A stretch of DNA of 64,000 nt, taken from assembly GCF_050947335.1 (NCBI RefSeq), contig NW_027473317.1, forward strand, positions 2,356,001-2,420,000. Reading direction: 5' to 3'. Position numbers and translations under genes: made by a program. The stretch is from Megachile rotundata. Taxonomy: Eukaryota > Arthropoda > Insecta > Hymenoptera > Megachilidae. The notes beneath the pieces are model-generated. The model was not told where the DNA came from. It was given only the letters and a program-made list of their open reading frames with translations, and ran no database searches. This document shows, piece after piece, positions 25,901-41,130 of the stretch (position 1 is its first letter; the number at the start of each line of letters is the position of its first letter).

Positions 25901-28900
25901 ATCGTGATTGTATGATCGTGATTGTATGATCGTGATTGTAGGATTGTGATTGTATGATTGTGATTGTATGACTGTGATTGTATAATAGTGATTGTGACAT
26001 TGCGATTGTATGATTGCGATTGTATGACTGTGATTGTATGATTGTGATTGTATGAGTGTGATTGTATGATTGTGATAGTAAGATTGTGATTGTATGATTG
26101 TGATTGTATGATTGTGATTGTATGATAGTGATTGCGACATTGCGATTGTATGATTGCGATTGTATGATTGTGATTGTATGATTGTGATTGTATGATTGTG
26201 ATTGTATGATTGTGATTGTATGATTGTGATTGTATGATTTTAATTGTATGATTGTGATTGTATGATTGTGATTGCATGATTGCGACTGTATGATTGTGAT
26301 TGTATGATTGTCATTGTATGAATGTGATTGTATGACTTTTATTGTATGATTGTGATTGTATGATCGTGATTTTATGATTGTAATTGTATGATTGTGATTG
26401 TATTATTGTGATTGTATTATTGTGATTGTATGATTGTGATTGTATGATCGTGATTGTATGATTTTGATTGTATGATTGTGATTGTATGATTGCGATTGTA
26501 ATGTTGCGATTGTATGATTGTGATTGTATGATCGTGATTGTATGATCGTGATTGTATGATCGTGATTGTATGATCGTGATTGTATGATCGTGATTGTATG
26601 ATCGTGATTGTATGATCGTGATTGTATGATTGTGATTGTACGATAGTGATTGTGACATTGCGATTGTATGATTGCGATTGTATGATTGTGATTGTATGAC
26701 TGTGATTATATGATTGTGTTTGTATGATTGTGATTGTATGATTGTGATTGTATGATTGTCATTGTATGAATGTGATTGTATGACTTTTATTGTATGATTG
26801 TGATTGCATGATTGTGATTGTATGATTGTGATTGTATGATTGTGATTCTATGATTGTGATTCTATGATTGTGATTGTATGATCGTGATTTTATGATTGTA
26901 ATTGTATGATTGTGATTGTATTATTGTGATTGTATTATTGTGATTGTATGATTGTGATTGTATGATCGTGATTGTATGATCGTGATTGTATGATCGTGAT
27001 TGTATGATCGTGATTGTATGATCGTGATTGTATAATCGTGATTGCAGGATTGTGATTGTATGATTGTGATTGTATGACTGTGATTGTATAACAGTGATTG
27101 TGACATTGCGATTGTATGATTGCGATTGTATGATTGTGATTGTATGACTGTGATTGTATGATTGTGATAGTAAGATTGTGATTGTATGATTGTGATTGTA
27201 TGATTGTGATTGTATGATAGTGATTGTGACATTGCGATTGTATGATTGCGAATGTATGATTGAGATTGTATGATTGTGATTGTATGATTGTGATTGTATG
27301 ATTTTAATTGTATGATTGTGATTGTATGATTGTGATTGTATGATTGCGTCTGTATGATTGTGATTGTATGATTTTGATTGTATGATTGTGATTGCATGAT
27401 TGTGATTATATGATTGTGATTGTATGATTGTGATTGTATGATTTTAATTGTATGATTGTGATTGTATGATCGCGATTGCATGACTGTGATTGTATGATTG
27501 TGTTTGTATGATTGTGATTGTATGATTGTGATTGTATGATTGTGATTGTATGATTGTGATTGTATGATTGTGATTGTATGATTGTGATTGTATGATTGTG
27601 ATTGTATGATTGTGATTGTATGATTGTGATTGTATGATTGTGATTGTATGATTGTGATTGTATGATTGTGATTGTATGATTTTGATTGTATGATTGTGAT
27701 TGCATGATTGAGATTGTATGATTGTGATTGTATGATTGTGATTATATGATTGTGATTGTATGATCGCGTTTGTATGATTGTGATTGTATGATCGTGATTG
27801 TATGATCGTGATTGTATGATTGTGATTGTATCATTGTGATTGTATGATTGTGATTGTATGATTGTGATTGTATGATCGTGATTGTATGATTGTGATTATA
27901 TGATTGTGATTGTATGATCGCGTTTGTATGATTGTGATTGTATGATTGTGATTGTATGATCGTGATTGTATGATCGTGATTGTATGATCGTGATTGTATG
28001 ATCGTGATTGTATGATCGTGATTGTATGATCGTGATTGTATGATCGTGATTGTATGATCGTGATTGTATGATTGTGATTGTATGACTGTGATTGTATAAT
28101 AGTGATTGTGACATTGCGATTGTATGATTGCGATTGTATGACTGTGATTGTATGATTGTGATAGTAAGATTGTGATTGTATGATTGTGATTGTATGATTG
28201 TGATTGTATGATTGTGATTGTATGATTGTGATTGTATGATTGTGATTGTATGATTGTGATTGTATGATTTTAAATGTATGATTGTGATTGTATGATTGCG
28301 ATTGTAGTATTGCGATTGTATGATTGTGATTGTATGATTGTGATTGTATGATTGTGATTGTATGATTGTGATTGTATGATTGCGATTGTATGATTTTAAT
28401 TGTATGACTGTGATTGTATAATAGTGATTGTGACATTGCGATTGTATGATTGCGATTGTATGATTGTGATTGTATGACTGTGATTGTATGATTGTGATAG
28501 TAAGATTGTGATTGTATGATTGTGATTGTATGATTGTGATTGTATGATAGTGATTGTGACATTGCGATTGTATGATTGCGAATGTATGATTGTGATTGTA
28601 TGATTGTGATTGTATGATTGTGATTGTATGATTTTAATTGTATGATTGTGATTGTATGGTTGTGATTGTATGATTGCGTCAGTATGATTGTGATTGTATG
28701 ATTTTGATTGTATGATTGTGATTGCATGATTGTGATTATATGATTGTGATTGTATGATTGTGATTGTATCATTGTGATTGTATGATTGCGATTGTATGAT
28801 TGCGATTGTATGATTGCGATTGTATGATTGTGATTGTATGATTGTCATTGTATGATTTTGATTGTATGATTGTGATTGTATGATCGTGATTGTATGATCG

Positions 28901-29104
28901 TGATTGTATGATTGTGATTGAATGATTGTGATTGTATGATTGTGATTGTATGATTGTGATTGTATGATTTTAATTGTATAATTGGGATTGTATGATTGGG
29001 ATTGTATGATTGGGATTGTATGATTCTGATTGTATGATTGTGGTTGTATGTTTGAGATTGAATGATTGGGATTGTATGATTGTGATTGTGTGATTGTGTT
29101 TGTA

Positions 29105-29118
29105 TGATTGTGACGGTA
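29105..29118. repeat. GACGG-type unit, first of seven
   Basis: TGATTGTGACGGTA is a rare unit with a CpG in the second hexamer. It starts at 29105, 33725, 41215, 49797, 56559, 59878 and 63252. I used it as an anchor to measure the 4.6-kb, 20.7-kb and 3.3-kb periods. Confidence 0.9.
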
Positions 29119-30238
29119 TGATTGTGGTTGTATGATTGTGATTGTATGATTGTGATTGTATGATTGTGATTGTATGATTGTGATTGTATGATTGTGATTG
29201 TATGATTGCGATTGTATGGTAGTGATTGTGACATTGCGATTGTATGATTGCGATTGTATGATTGTGATTGTATGATTGTGATTGTATGATTGTGATTGTA
29301 TGATTGTGATTGTATGATTGTGATTGTATGATTGTGATTGTATGATTGTGATTGTATGATTTTAATTGTATGATTGTGATTGTATGATTGTGATTGTATG
29401 ATTGCGACTGTATGATTGTGATTGTATGATTTTGATTGTATGATTGTGATTGCATGATTGTGATTATATGATTGTGATTGTATGATTGTGATTGCATGAT
29501 TGTGATTGTATGATCGTCATTGTATGATTGTGATTGTATGATTGTGATTGTATGATTGTGATTGTATGATTGTGATTGTATGATTTTGATTGTATGATTG
29601 TGATTGCATGATTGAGATTGTATGATTGTGATTGTATGATTGCGATTGTATGATTGTGATTGCATGACTGTGATTGTATGATTGTGATTGTATGCTTGTG
29701 ATTGTATGATTGTGATTGTATGATTGTGATTGTATGGTTGTCATTGTATGATTGTGATTGTATGATTTTAATTGTATGATTGTGACTGTATGATTGCGAT
29801 TGTAATATTGCGATTGTATGATTGTGATTGTATGATCGTGATTGTATGGTCGTGATTGTATGATTTTGTTTGTATGATTGTGATTGTATGATTGTGATTG
29901 TATGATTGTGATTGTATGATTGTGATTGTATGATTGCGGTTGTATGATTGTGATTGTACGATAGTGATTGTGACATTGCGATTGTATGATTGCGATTGTA
30001 TGATTGTGATTGTATGACTGTGATTGTATGATTGTGATTGTATGATTGTGATTGTATGATTGTGATTGTATGACTGTGATTGTATGATTGTGATTGTATG
30101 ATAGTGATTGTCATATTGCGATTGTATGATTGCGATTGTATGATTGTGATTGCATGACTGTGATTGTATGATTGTGTTTGTATGATTGTGATTGTATGAT
30201 TGTGATTGTATGATTGTCATTGTATGAATGTGATTGTA

Positions 30239-30280
30239 TGACTTTTATTGTATGACTTTTATTGTATGACTTTTATTGTA
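30239..30280. repeat. Triplet of TGACTTTTATTGTA units
   Basis: Three consecutive copies of a unit that occurs singly or in pairs elsewhere (pairs near 20.1, 34.8, 42.1, 57.5 and 60.8 kb). The only other triplet I saw is 50903-50944, exactly 20,664 bp away, which links the right ends of X and of the single copy in macro-block B. Confidence 0.9.
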
Positions 30281-30390
30281 TGATTGTGATTGTATGATTG
30301 TGATTGTATGATTGTGATTGTATGATTGTGATTGTATGATTTTAATTGTATGATTGTGATTGTATGATTGTGATTGCATGATTGCGACTG

Positions 30391-33300
30391 TATGATTGTG
30401 ATTGTATGATTGTCATTGTATGAATGTGATTGTATGACTTTTATTGTATGATTGTGATTGTATGATCGTGATTTTATGATTGTAATTGTATGATTGTGAT
30501 TGTATTATTGTGATTGTATTATTGTGATTGTATGATTGTGATTGTATGATCGTGATTGTATGATTTTGATTGTATGATTGTGATTGTATGATTGCGATTG
30601 TAATGTTGCGATTGTATGATTGTGATTGTATGATCGTGATTGTATGATCGTGATTGTATGATCGTGATTGTATGATCGTGATTGTATGATCGTGATTGTA
30701 TGATCGTGATTGTATGATCGTGATTGTATGATTGTGATTGTACGATAGTGATTGTGACATTGCGATTGTATGATTGCGATTGTATGATTGTGATTGTATG
30801 ACTGTGATTATATGATTGTGTTTGTATGATTGTGATTGTATGATTGTGATTGTATGATTGTCATTGTATGAATGTGATTGTATGACTTTTATTGTATGAT
30901 TGTGATTGCATGATTGTGATTGTATGATTGTGATTGTATGATTGTGATTCTATGATTGTGATTGTATGATTGTGATTGTATGATCGTGATTTTATGATTG
31001 TAATTGTATGATTGTGATTGTATTATTGTGATTGTATTATTGTGATTGTATGATTGTGATTGTATGATCGTGATTGTATGATCGTGATTGTATGATCGTG
31101 ATTGTATGATCGTGATTGTATAATCGTGATTGCAGGATTGTGATTGTATGATTGTGATTGTATGACTGTGATTGTATAACAGTGATTGTGACATTGCGAT
31201 TGTATGATTGCGATTGTATGATTGTGATTGTATGACTGTGATTGTATGATTGTGATAGTAAGATTGTGATTGTATGATTGTGATTGTATGATTGTGATTG
31301 TATGATAGTGATTGTGACATTGCGATTGTATGATTGCGAATGTATGATTGAGATTGTATGATTGTGATTGTATGATTGTGATTGTATGATTTTAATTGTA
31401 TGATTGTGATTGTATGATTGTGATTGTATGATTGCGTCTGTATGATTGTGATTGTATGATTTTGATTGTATGATTGTGATTGCATGATTGTGATTATATG
31501 ATTGTGATTGTATGATTGTGATTGTATGATTTTAATTGTATGATTGTGATTGTATGATCGCGATTGCATGACTGTGATTGTATGATTGTGTTTGTATGAT
31601 TGTGATTGTATGATTGTGATTGTATGATTGTGATTGTATGATTGTGATTGTATGATTGTGATTGTATGATTGTGATTGTATGATTGTGATTGTATGATTG
31701 TGATTGTATGATTGTGATTGTATGATTGTGATTGTATGATTGTGATTGTATGATTGTGATTGTATGATTGTGATTGTATGATTGTGATTGTATGATTTTG
31801 ATTGTATGATTGTGATTGCATGATTGAGATTGTATGATTGTGATTGTATGATCGTGATTGTATGATTGTGATTATATGATTGTGATTGTATGATCGCGTT
31901 TGTATGATTGTGATTGTATGATCGTGATTGTATGATCGTGATTGTATGATTGTGATTGTATCATTGTGATTGTATGATTGTGATTGTATGATTGTGATTG
32001 TATGATTTTAATTGTATGATTGTGATTGTATGACTGTGATTGTATAATAGTGATTGTGACATTGCGATTGTATGATTGCGATTGTATGATTGTGATTGTA
32101 TGAATGTGATTGTATGATTGTGATTGTATGATTGTGATTGTATGATTTTAAATGTATTATTGTGATTGTATGATTGCGATCGTAGTATTGCGATTGTATG
32201 ATTGTGATTGTATGATCGTGATTGCATGACTGTGATTGTATGATTGTGTTTGTATGATTGTGATTGTATGATTGTGATTGTATGATTGTCATTGTATGAA
32301 TGTGATTGTATGACTTTTATTGTATGATTGTGATTGTATGATTGTGATTGTATGATTGCGATTGTATGATTGTGATTGTATGATTGTGATTGTATGATTG
32401 TGATTGTATGATTGTGATTGTATGATTGCGATTGTATGATTGTGATTGTATGATTGCGATTGTATGATTGTGATTGCATGATTGAGATTGTATGATTGTG
32501 ATTGTATGATCGTGATTGTATGATTGTGATTATATGATTGTGATTGTATGATCGCGTTTGTATGATTGTGATTGTATGATTGTGATTGTATGATCGTGAT
32601 TGTATGATCGTGATTGTATGATCGTGATTGTATGATCGTGATTGTATGATCGTGATTGTATGATCGTGATTGTATGATTGTGATTGTATGACTGTGATTG
32701 TATAATAGTGATTGTGACATTGCGATTGTATGATTGCGATTGTATGACTGTGATTGTATGATTGTGATAGTAAGATTGTGATTGTATGATTGTGATTGTA
32801 TGATTGTGATTGTATGATTGTGATTGTATGATTGTGATTGTATGATTGTGATTGTATGATTTTAAATGTATGATTGTGATTGTATGATTGCGATTGTAGT
32901 ATTGCGATTGTATGATTGTGATTGTATGATTGTGATTGTATGATTGTGATTGTATGATTGTGATTGTATGATTGTGATTGTATGATTGCGATTGTATGAT
33001 TTTAATTGTATGACTGTGATTGTATAATAGTGATTGTGACATTGCGATTGTATGATTGCGATTGTATGATTGTGATTGTATGACTGTGATTGTATGATTG
33101 TGATAGTAAGATTGTGATTGTATGATTGTGATTGTATGATTGTGATTGTATGATAGTGATTGTGACATTGCGATTGTATGATTGCGAATGTATGATTGTG
33201 ATTGTATGATTGTGATTGTATGATTGTGATTGTATGATTTTAATTGTATGATTGTGATTGTATGGTTGTGATTGTATGATTGCGTCAGTATGATTGTGAT

Positions 33301-34858
33301 TGTATGATTTTGATTGTATGATTGTGATTGCATGATTGTGATTATATGATTGTGATTGTATGATTGTGATTGTATCATTGTGATTGTATGATTGCGATTG
33401 TATGATTGCGATTGTATGATTGCGATTGTATGATTGTGATTGTATGATTGTCATTGTATGATTTTGATTGTATGATTGTGATTGTATGATCGTGATTGTA
33501 TGATCGTGATTGTATGATTGTGATTGAATGATTGTGATTGTATGATTGTGATTGTATGATTGTGATTGTATGATTGTGATTGTATGATTTTAATTGTATA
33601 ATTGGGATTGTATGATTGGGATTGTATGATTGGGATTGTATGATTCTGATTGTATGATTGTGGTTGTATGTTTGAGATTGAATGATTGGGATTGTATGAT
33701 TGTGATTGTGTGATTGTGTTTGTATGATTGTGACGGTATGATTGTGGTTGTATGATTGTGATTGTATGATTGTGATTGTATGATTGTGATTGTATGATTG
33801 TGATTGTATGATTGCGATTGTATGGTAGTGATTGTGACATTGCGATTGTATGATTGCGATTGTATGATTGTGATTGTATGATTGTGATTGTATGATTGTG
33901 ATTGTATGATTGTGATTGTATGATTGTGATTGTATGATTGTGATTGTATGATTGTGATTGTATGATTTTAATTGTATGATTGTGATTGTATGATTGTGAT
34001 TGTATGATTGCGACTGTATGATTGTGATTGTATGATTTTGATTGTATGATTGTGATTGCATGATTGTGATTATATGATTGTGATTGTATGATTGTGATTG
34101 CATGATTGTGATTGTATGATCGTCATTGTATGATTGTGATTGTATGATTGTGATTGTATGATTGTGATTGTATGATTGTGATTGTATGATTTTGATTGTA
34201 TGATTGTGATTGCATGATTGAGATTGTATGATTGTGATTGTATGATTGCGATTGTATGATTGTGATTGCATGACTGTGATTGTATGATTGTGATTGTATG
34301 CTTGTGATTGTATGATTGTGATTGTATGATTGTGATTGTATGGTTGTCATTGTATGATTGTGATTGTATGATTTTAATTGTATGATTGTGACTGTATGAT
34401 TGCGATTGTAATATTGCGATTGTATGATTGTGATTGTATGATCGTGATTGTATGGTCGTGATTGTATGATTTTGTTTGTATGATTGTGATTGTATGATTG
34501 TGATTGTATGATTGTGATTGTATGATTGCGGTTGTATGATTGTGATTGTACGATAGTGATTGTGACATTGCGATTGTATGATTGCGATTGTATGATTGTG
34601 ATTGTATGACTGTGATTGTATGATTGTGATTGTATGATTGTGATTGTATGATTGTGATTGTATGACTGTGATTGTATGATTGTGATTGTATGATAGTGAT
34701 TGTCATATTGCGATTGTATGATTGCGATTGTATGATTGTGATTGCATGACTGTGATTGTATGATTGTGTTTGTATGATTGTGATTGTATGATTGTGATTG
34801 TATGATTGTCATTGTATGAATGTGATTGTATGACTTTTATTGTATGACTTTTATTGTA
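30391..34858. repeat. Tandem sub-block of about 4.6 kb, X-prime
   Basis: Second copy of the preceding block, ending with a pair (not a triplet) of TGACTTTTATTGTA units at 34831-34858. It is followed by nine canonical units and then TTAAG module 2. Its length differs from X by in-register gains of whole units. Confidence 0.8.
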
Positions 34859-34984
34859 TGATTGTGATTGTATGATTGTGATTGTATGATTGTGATTGTA
34901 TGATTGTGATTGTATGATTGTGATTGTATGATTGTGATTGTATGATTGTGATTGTATGATTGTGATTGTATGATTGTGATTGTA

Positions 34985-36110
34985 TGATTGTGATTATATG
35001 ATTAAGATTGTATGATTGTGATTGTATGATTGTGATTGTATGATTGTGATTGTATGCTTGTGATTGTATGATTGTGATTGTATAATTGTGATTATATGAT
35101 TGTGATTGTATGATTGCGTTTGTATGATTGTGATTGTGACATTGCGATTGTATGATTGCGATTTTATGATTGTGTTTGTATGATTGCGATTGTATGATTG
35201 CAATTTAATGAGTGTGATTATATGATTATGTTTGTATGACTGTGATTGTATGATGGTGATTGTATGATTGTGATTGTATGATGGTGATTGTATGATCGTG
35301 ATTGTATGATCGTGATTGTATGATCGTGATTGTATGATCGTGATTGTATGATCGTGATTGTATGATCGTGATTGTATGATCGTGATTGTATGATTGTGAT
35401 TTTATGATTGTGATTGTATTATTGTGATTGTATCATTGTGATTGTATGATTTTGATTGTATGACTGTGATTGTATGATTGTGATTGTATGATTGTCATTG
35501 TATGATTGTGATTGTGTGATTGTGATTGTTTGATTGTGATTGTATGATAGTGATTGTGACATTGCGATTGTATGATTGCGATTGTATGATTGTGATTGTA
35601 TGATTGCGTTTGTATGATTGCGATTGTATGATTGTCATTGTATGATTTTGATTGTATGATTGTGATTGTATGATCGTGATTGTATGATCGTGATTGTATG
35701 ATTGTGATTGCATGATTGTGATTGTATGATTGTGATTGTATGATTGTGATTGTAAGATTTTAATTGTATAATTGGGATTGTATGATTGGGATTGTATGAT
35801 TGGGATTGTATGATTGTGATTGTATGATTGTGGTTGTATGTTTGAGATTGAATGATTGGGATTGTATGATTGTGATTGTGTGATTGTGATTGTATGATTG
35901 TGATGGTATGATTGTGATTGTATGATTGTGATTGTATGATTGTGATTGTATGATTGTGATTGTATGATTGTGATTGTATGATTGTGATTGTATGATTGTG
36001 ATAGAATGATTGCGATTGTATGATTGCGATTGTATGATTGCGATTGTATGATTGCGATTGTATGATTGCGTTTGTATGATTGCGATTGTATGATTGTCAT
36101 TGTATGATTG
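34985..36110. repeat. TTAAG-marked module, copy 2 of 6
   Basis: TTAAG unit at 34999. Unit order matches module 1 at +14,798 bp (1,057 units). The CpG run has seven units rather than nine. Confidence 0.85.
35293..35390. repeat. CpG-unit run, seven units
   Basis: Seven consecutive TGATCGTGATTGTA units inside TTAAG module 2. Confidence 0.92.
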
Positions 36111-38638
36111 TGATTGTATGATCGTGATTCTATGATCGTGATTGTATGATCGTGATTGTATGATTGTGATTGTATGATTGTGATTGTATGATAGTGATTG
36201 TGATATTGCGATTGTATGATTGCGATTGTATGATTGTGATTGCATGACTGTGATTGTATGATTGTGTTTGTATGATTGTGATAGTATGATTGTGATTGTA
36301 TGCTTGTGATTGTATGATTGTGATTGTATAATTGTGACTATATGACTGAGATTTTATGATTGCGTTTGTATGATTGTCATTGTATGATTGTGATTGTGAC
36401 ATTGCGATTGTATGATTGCGATTTTATGATTGTGTTTGTATGATTGCGATTGTATGATTGCAATTTAATGAGTGTGATTATATGATTATGATTGTATGAT
36501 TGTGATTGTATGATGGTGATTGTATGATTGTGATTGTATTATGGTGATTGTATGATTGTGATTGTATGATTGTGATTGTATGATTGTGATTGTATGATTG
36601 TGATTGTATGATTGTGATTGTATGATTGTGATTGTATGATTTTGATTGTATGATTGTGATTGCATGATTGAGATTGTATGATTGTGATTGTATGATTGTG
36701 ATTGTATGATTGTGATTGTATGCTTGTGATTGTATGATTGTGATTGTATAATTGTGATTATATGATTGTGATTGTATGATTGCGTTTGTATGATTGTGAT
36801 TGTGACATTGCGACTGTATGATTGCGATTTTATGATTGTGTTTGTATGATTGCGATTGTATGATTGTGATTGTATGATTGTGCTTGTATGATTTTGATTG
36901 TATGATTGTGATTGCATGACTGAGATTGTATGATTGTGATTGTATGATAGTGATTGTATGATTGTGATTGTATGATTGTGATTGTATGATTGTGATTGAA
37001 TGATTGTGATTGTATGATTGTGATTGTATGATTGAGATTGAATGATTGGGATTGTATGATTGTGATTGTATGATCGTGATTGTATGATCGTGATTGTATG
37101 ATCGTGATTGTATGATCGTGGTTGTAGGATTGTGATTGTATGATTGTGATTGTATGATTTTAATTGTATAATTGGGATTGTATGATTGGGATTGTATGAT
37201 TGGGATTGTATGATTGTGATTGTATGATTGTGGTTGTATGTTTGAGATTGAATGATTGGGATTGTATGATTGTGATTGTGTGATTGTGATTGTATGATCG
37301 TGATTGTATGATCGTGATTGTATGATCGTGGTTGTAGGATTGTGATTGTATGATTGTGATTGTATGACTGTGATTGTATAATAGTGATTGTGACATTGCG
37401 ATTGTATGATTGCGATTGTATGATTGTGATTGTATGACTGTGATTGTATGATTGTGATAGTAAGATTGTGATTGTATGATTGTGATTGTATGATTGTGAT
37501 TGTATGATCGTGATTGTATGATCGTGATTGTATGATCGTGATTGTAGGATTGTGATTGTATGATTGTGATTGTATGACTGTGATTGTATAATAGTGATTG
37601 TGACATTGCGATTGTATGATTGCGAATGTATGATTGTGATTGTATGATTGTGATTGTATGATTGTGATTGTATGATTGTGATTGTATGATTGCGTCTGTA
37701 TGATTGTGATTGTATGATTTTGATTGTATGATTGTGATTGCATGATTGTGATTATATGATTGTGATTGTATGATTGTGATTGTATGATTGTGATTGTATG
37801 ATTGTGATTGTATGATTGTGATTGTATGATTGTGATTGTATGATTTTAATTGTATGATTGTGATTGTATGATTGTGATTGTATGATTGTGATTGTATGAT
37901 TGTGATAGTATGATTGTGATTGTATGATTGTGATTGTATGATTGTGATTGTATGATTGTGATTGTATGATTTTGATTGTATGATTGTGATTGCATGACTG
38001 AGATTGTATGATTGTGATTGTATGATTGTGATTGTATGATTGTGATTGTATGATTGTGATTGTATGATTGTGATAGAATGATTGCGATTGTATGATTGCG
38101 ATTGTATGATTGCGATTGTATGATTGTGATTGTATGATTGCGTTTGTATGATTGCGATTGTATGATTGTCATTGTATGATTTTGATTGTATGATTGTGAT
38201 TGTATGATCGTGATTGTATGATCGTGATTGTATGATCGTGATTGCATGATCGTGATTGTATGATTGTGATTGTATGATTGTGATTGTATGATTTTAATTG
38301 TATAATTGGGATTGTATGATTGGGATTGTATGATTGGGATTGTATGATTGTGATTGTATGATTGTGGTTGTATGTTTGAGATTGAATGATTGGGATTGTA
38401 TGATTGTGATTGTGTGATTGTGATTGTATGATTGTGATGGTATGATTGTGATTGTATGATTGTGATTGTATGATTGTGATTGTATGATTGTGATTGTATG
38501 ATTGTGATTGTATGATTGTGATTGTATGATTGTGATTGTATGATTGTGATAGAATGATTGCGATTGTATGATTGCGATTGTATGATTGTGATTGTATGAT
38601 TGCGTTTGTATGATTGCGATTGTATGATTGTCATTGTA

Positions 38639-38764
38639 TGATCGTGATTGTATGATCGTGATTGTATGATCGTGATTGTATGATCGTGATTGTATGATCG
38701 TGATTGTATGATCGTGATTGTATGATCGTGATTGTATGATCGTCATTGTATGATCGTGATTGTA
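38639..38764. repeat. CpG-unit run with a CGTCAT unit, nine units
   Basis: Seven TGATCGTGATTGTA units, one TGATCGTCATTGTA and one more TGATCG unit. The counterpart at 54291-54430 has eight, one and one, so the two differ by a single unit. Confidence 0.9.
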
Positions 38765-41046
38765 TGATGGTGATTGTATGATTGTGATTGTATGATTGTG
38801 ATTGTATGATTGTGATTGTATGATTGTGATTGTATGATTGTGATTGTATGATTGTGATTGTATGATTTTGATTGTATGATTGTGATTGCATGATTGAGAT
38901 TGTATGATTGTGATTGTATGATTGCGATTGTATGATTGTGATTGCATGACTGTGATTGTATGATTGTGTTTGTATGATTGTGATTGTATGATTGTGATTG
39001 TATGATCGTGATTGTATGATCGTGATTGTATGATCGTGATTGCATGATTGTGATTGTATGATTGTGATTGTATGATTGTGATTGTATGATTTTAATTGTA
39101 TAATTGGGATTGTATGATTGGGATTGTATGATTGGGATTGTATGATTGTGATTGTATGATTGTGATTGTATGATAGTGATTGTGACATTGCGATTGTATG
39201 ATTCAGATTGTATGGTTGTGATTGTATGATTGTGATTGTATGATTGTGTTTGTATGATTGCGATTGTATGATTGCGATTGTATGATTGCGATTGTATGAT
39301 TGTGATTGTATGATTGCGTTTGTATGATTGCGATTGTATGATTTTAAATGTATAATTGGGATTGTATGATTGGGATTGTATGATTGTGATTGTATGATTG
39401 TGGTTGTATGTTTGAGATTGAATGATTGGGATTGTATGATTGTGATTGTGTGATTGTGATTGTATGATTGTGATAGTAAGATTGTGATTGTATGATTGTG
39501 ATTGTATGATTGCGATTGTATGATAGTGATTGTGTCATTGCGATTGTATGATTGCGAATGTATGATTGTGATTGTATGATTGTGACTGTATGATTGTGAT
39601 TGTATGATTGTGATTGTATGATTTTAATTGTATGATTGTGATTCTATGATTGTGATTGTATGATTGCGTCTGTATGATTGTGATTGTATTATTTTGATTT
39701 TATGATTGTGATTGCATGATTGTGATTATATGATTGTGATTGTATGATTGTGATTGTATGATTGTGTTTGTATGATTGTGATTGTATGATTGTGATTGTA
39801 TGATCGTGATTGTATGATCGTGATTGTATGATTGCGATTGTATGATTGCGATTGTATGATTGCGATTGTATGATTGTGATTGTATGATTGTGATTGTATG
39901 ATAGTGATTGTGACATTGCGATTGTATGATTCAGATTGTATGGTTGTGATTGCATGATTGTGATTGTATGATTGTGATTGTATGATTGTGATTGTATGAT
40001 TGTGATTGTATGATTTTGATTGTATGATTGTGATTGCATGACTGAGATTGTATGATTGTGATTGTATGATTGTGATTGTATGATTGTGATTGTATGATTG
40101 TGATTGTATGATTGTGATTGTATGATTGTGATTGTATGATTGTGATTGTATGATTGTGATTGTATGATTGAGATTGAATGATTGGGATTGTATGATTGTG
40201 ATTGTATGATTGTGATTGTATGATTGTGATTGTATGATATTGATTGTGACATTGCGATTGTATGATTCAGATTGTATGGTTGTGATTGTATGATTGTGAT
40301 TGTATGATTGTGATTGTATGGTTGTGATTGTATGATTGTGATTGTATGATTGTGATTGTATGATGGTGATTGTATGATCGTGATTGTATGATCGTGATTG
40401 TATGATCGTGATTGTATGATCGTGATTGTATGATCGTGATTGTAGGATTGTGATTGTATGACTGTGATTGTATAATAGTGATTGTGACATTGCGATTGTA
40501 TGATTGCGATTGTATGACTGTGATTGTATGATTGTGATAGTAAGATTGTGATTGTATGATTGTGATTGTATGATTGTGATTGTATGATAGTGATTGTGAC
40601 ATTGCGATTGTATGATTGCGAATGTATGATTGTGATTGTATGATTGTGATTGTATGATTGTGATTGTGTGATTTTAATTGTATGATTGTGATTGTATGAT
40701 TGTGATTGTATGATTGTGATTGTATGATTGCGTCTGTATGATTGTGATTGTATGATTTTGATTGTATGATTGTGATTGCATGATTGTGATTATATGATTG
40801 TGATAGAATGATTGCGATTGTATGATTGCGATTGTATGATTGCGATTGTATGATTGCGATTGTATGATTGTGATTGTATGATTGCGTTTGTATGATTGCG
40901 ATTGTATGATTGTCATTGTATGATTTTGATTGTATGATTGTGATTGTATGATCGTGATTGTATGATCGTGATTGTATGATTGTGATTGAATGATTGTGAT
41001 TGTATGATTGTGATTGTATGATTGTGATTGTATGATTTTAATTGTA

Positions 41047-41130
41047 TAATTGGGATTGTATGATTGGGATTGTATGATTGGGATTGTATGATTGGGATTG
41101 TATGATTGGGATTGTATGATTGGGATTGTA
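41047..41130. repeat. Run of six GATTGGG units
   Basis: TAATTGGGATTGTA followed by five TGATTGGGATTGTA units. The counterpart at 56405-56474 has five, and most other copies have three. Each unit carries CCAAT on the minus strand. Confidence 0.9.

Larger units (their letters stand above)
26300..30390. repeat. Tandem sub-block of about 4.1-4.6 kb, X
   Basis: Markers pair with the next block: 26311 with 30413 (+4,102), 28396 with 33002 and 28845 with 33451 (+4,606), 29105 with 33725 (+4,620) and 30220 with 34812 (+4,592). It ends with three TGACTTTTATTGTA units at 30239-30280. Macro-block B has only one such sub-block, at about 46.5-50.9 kb. Confidence 0.8.

Noticed and set aside
14377..30390. 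A clean 9.4-kb tandem duplication
   Set aside because: Offsets of 9,380 and 9,408 bp hold only for about 14.4-16.2 kb against 23.8-25.6 kb; further right the best partners change, so I treat it as a mosaic rather than one duplication.
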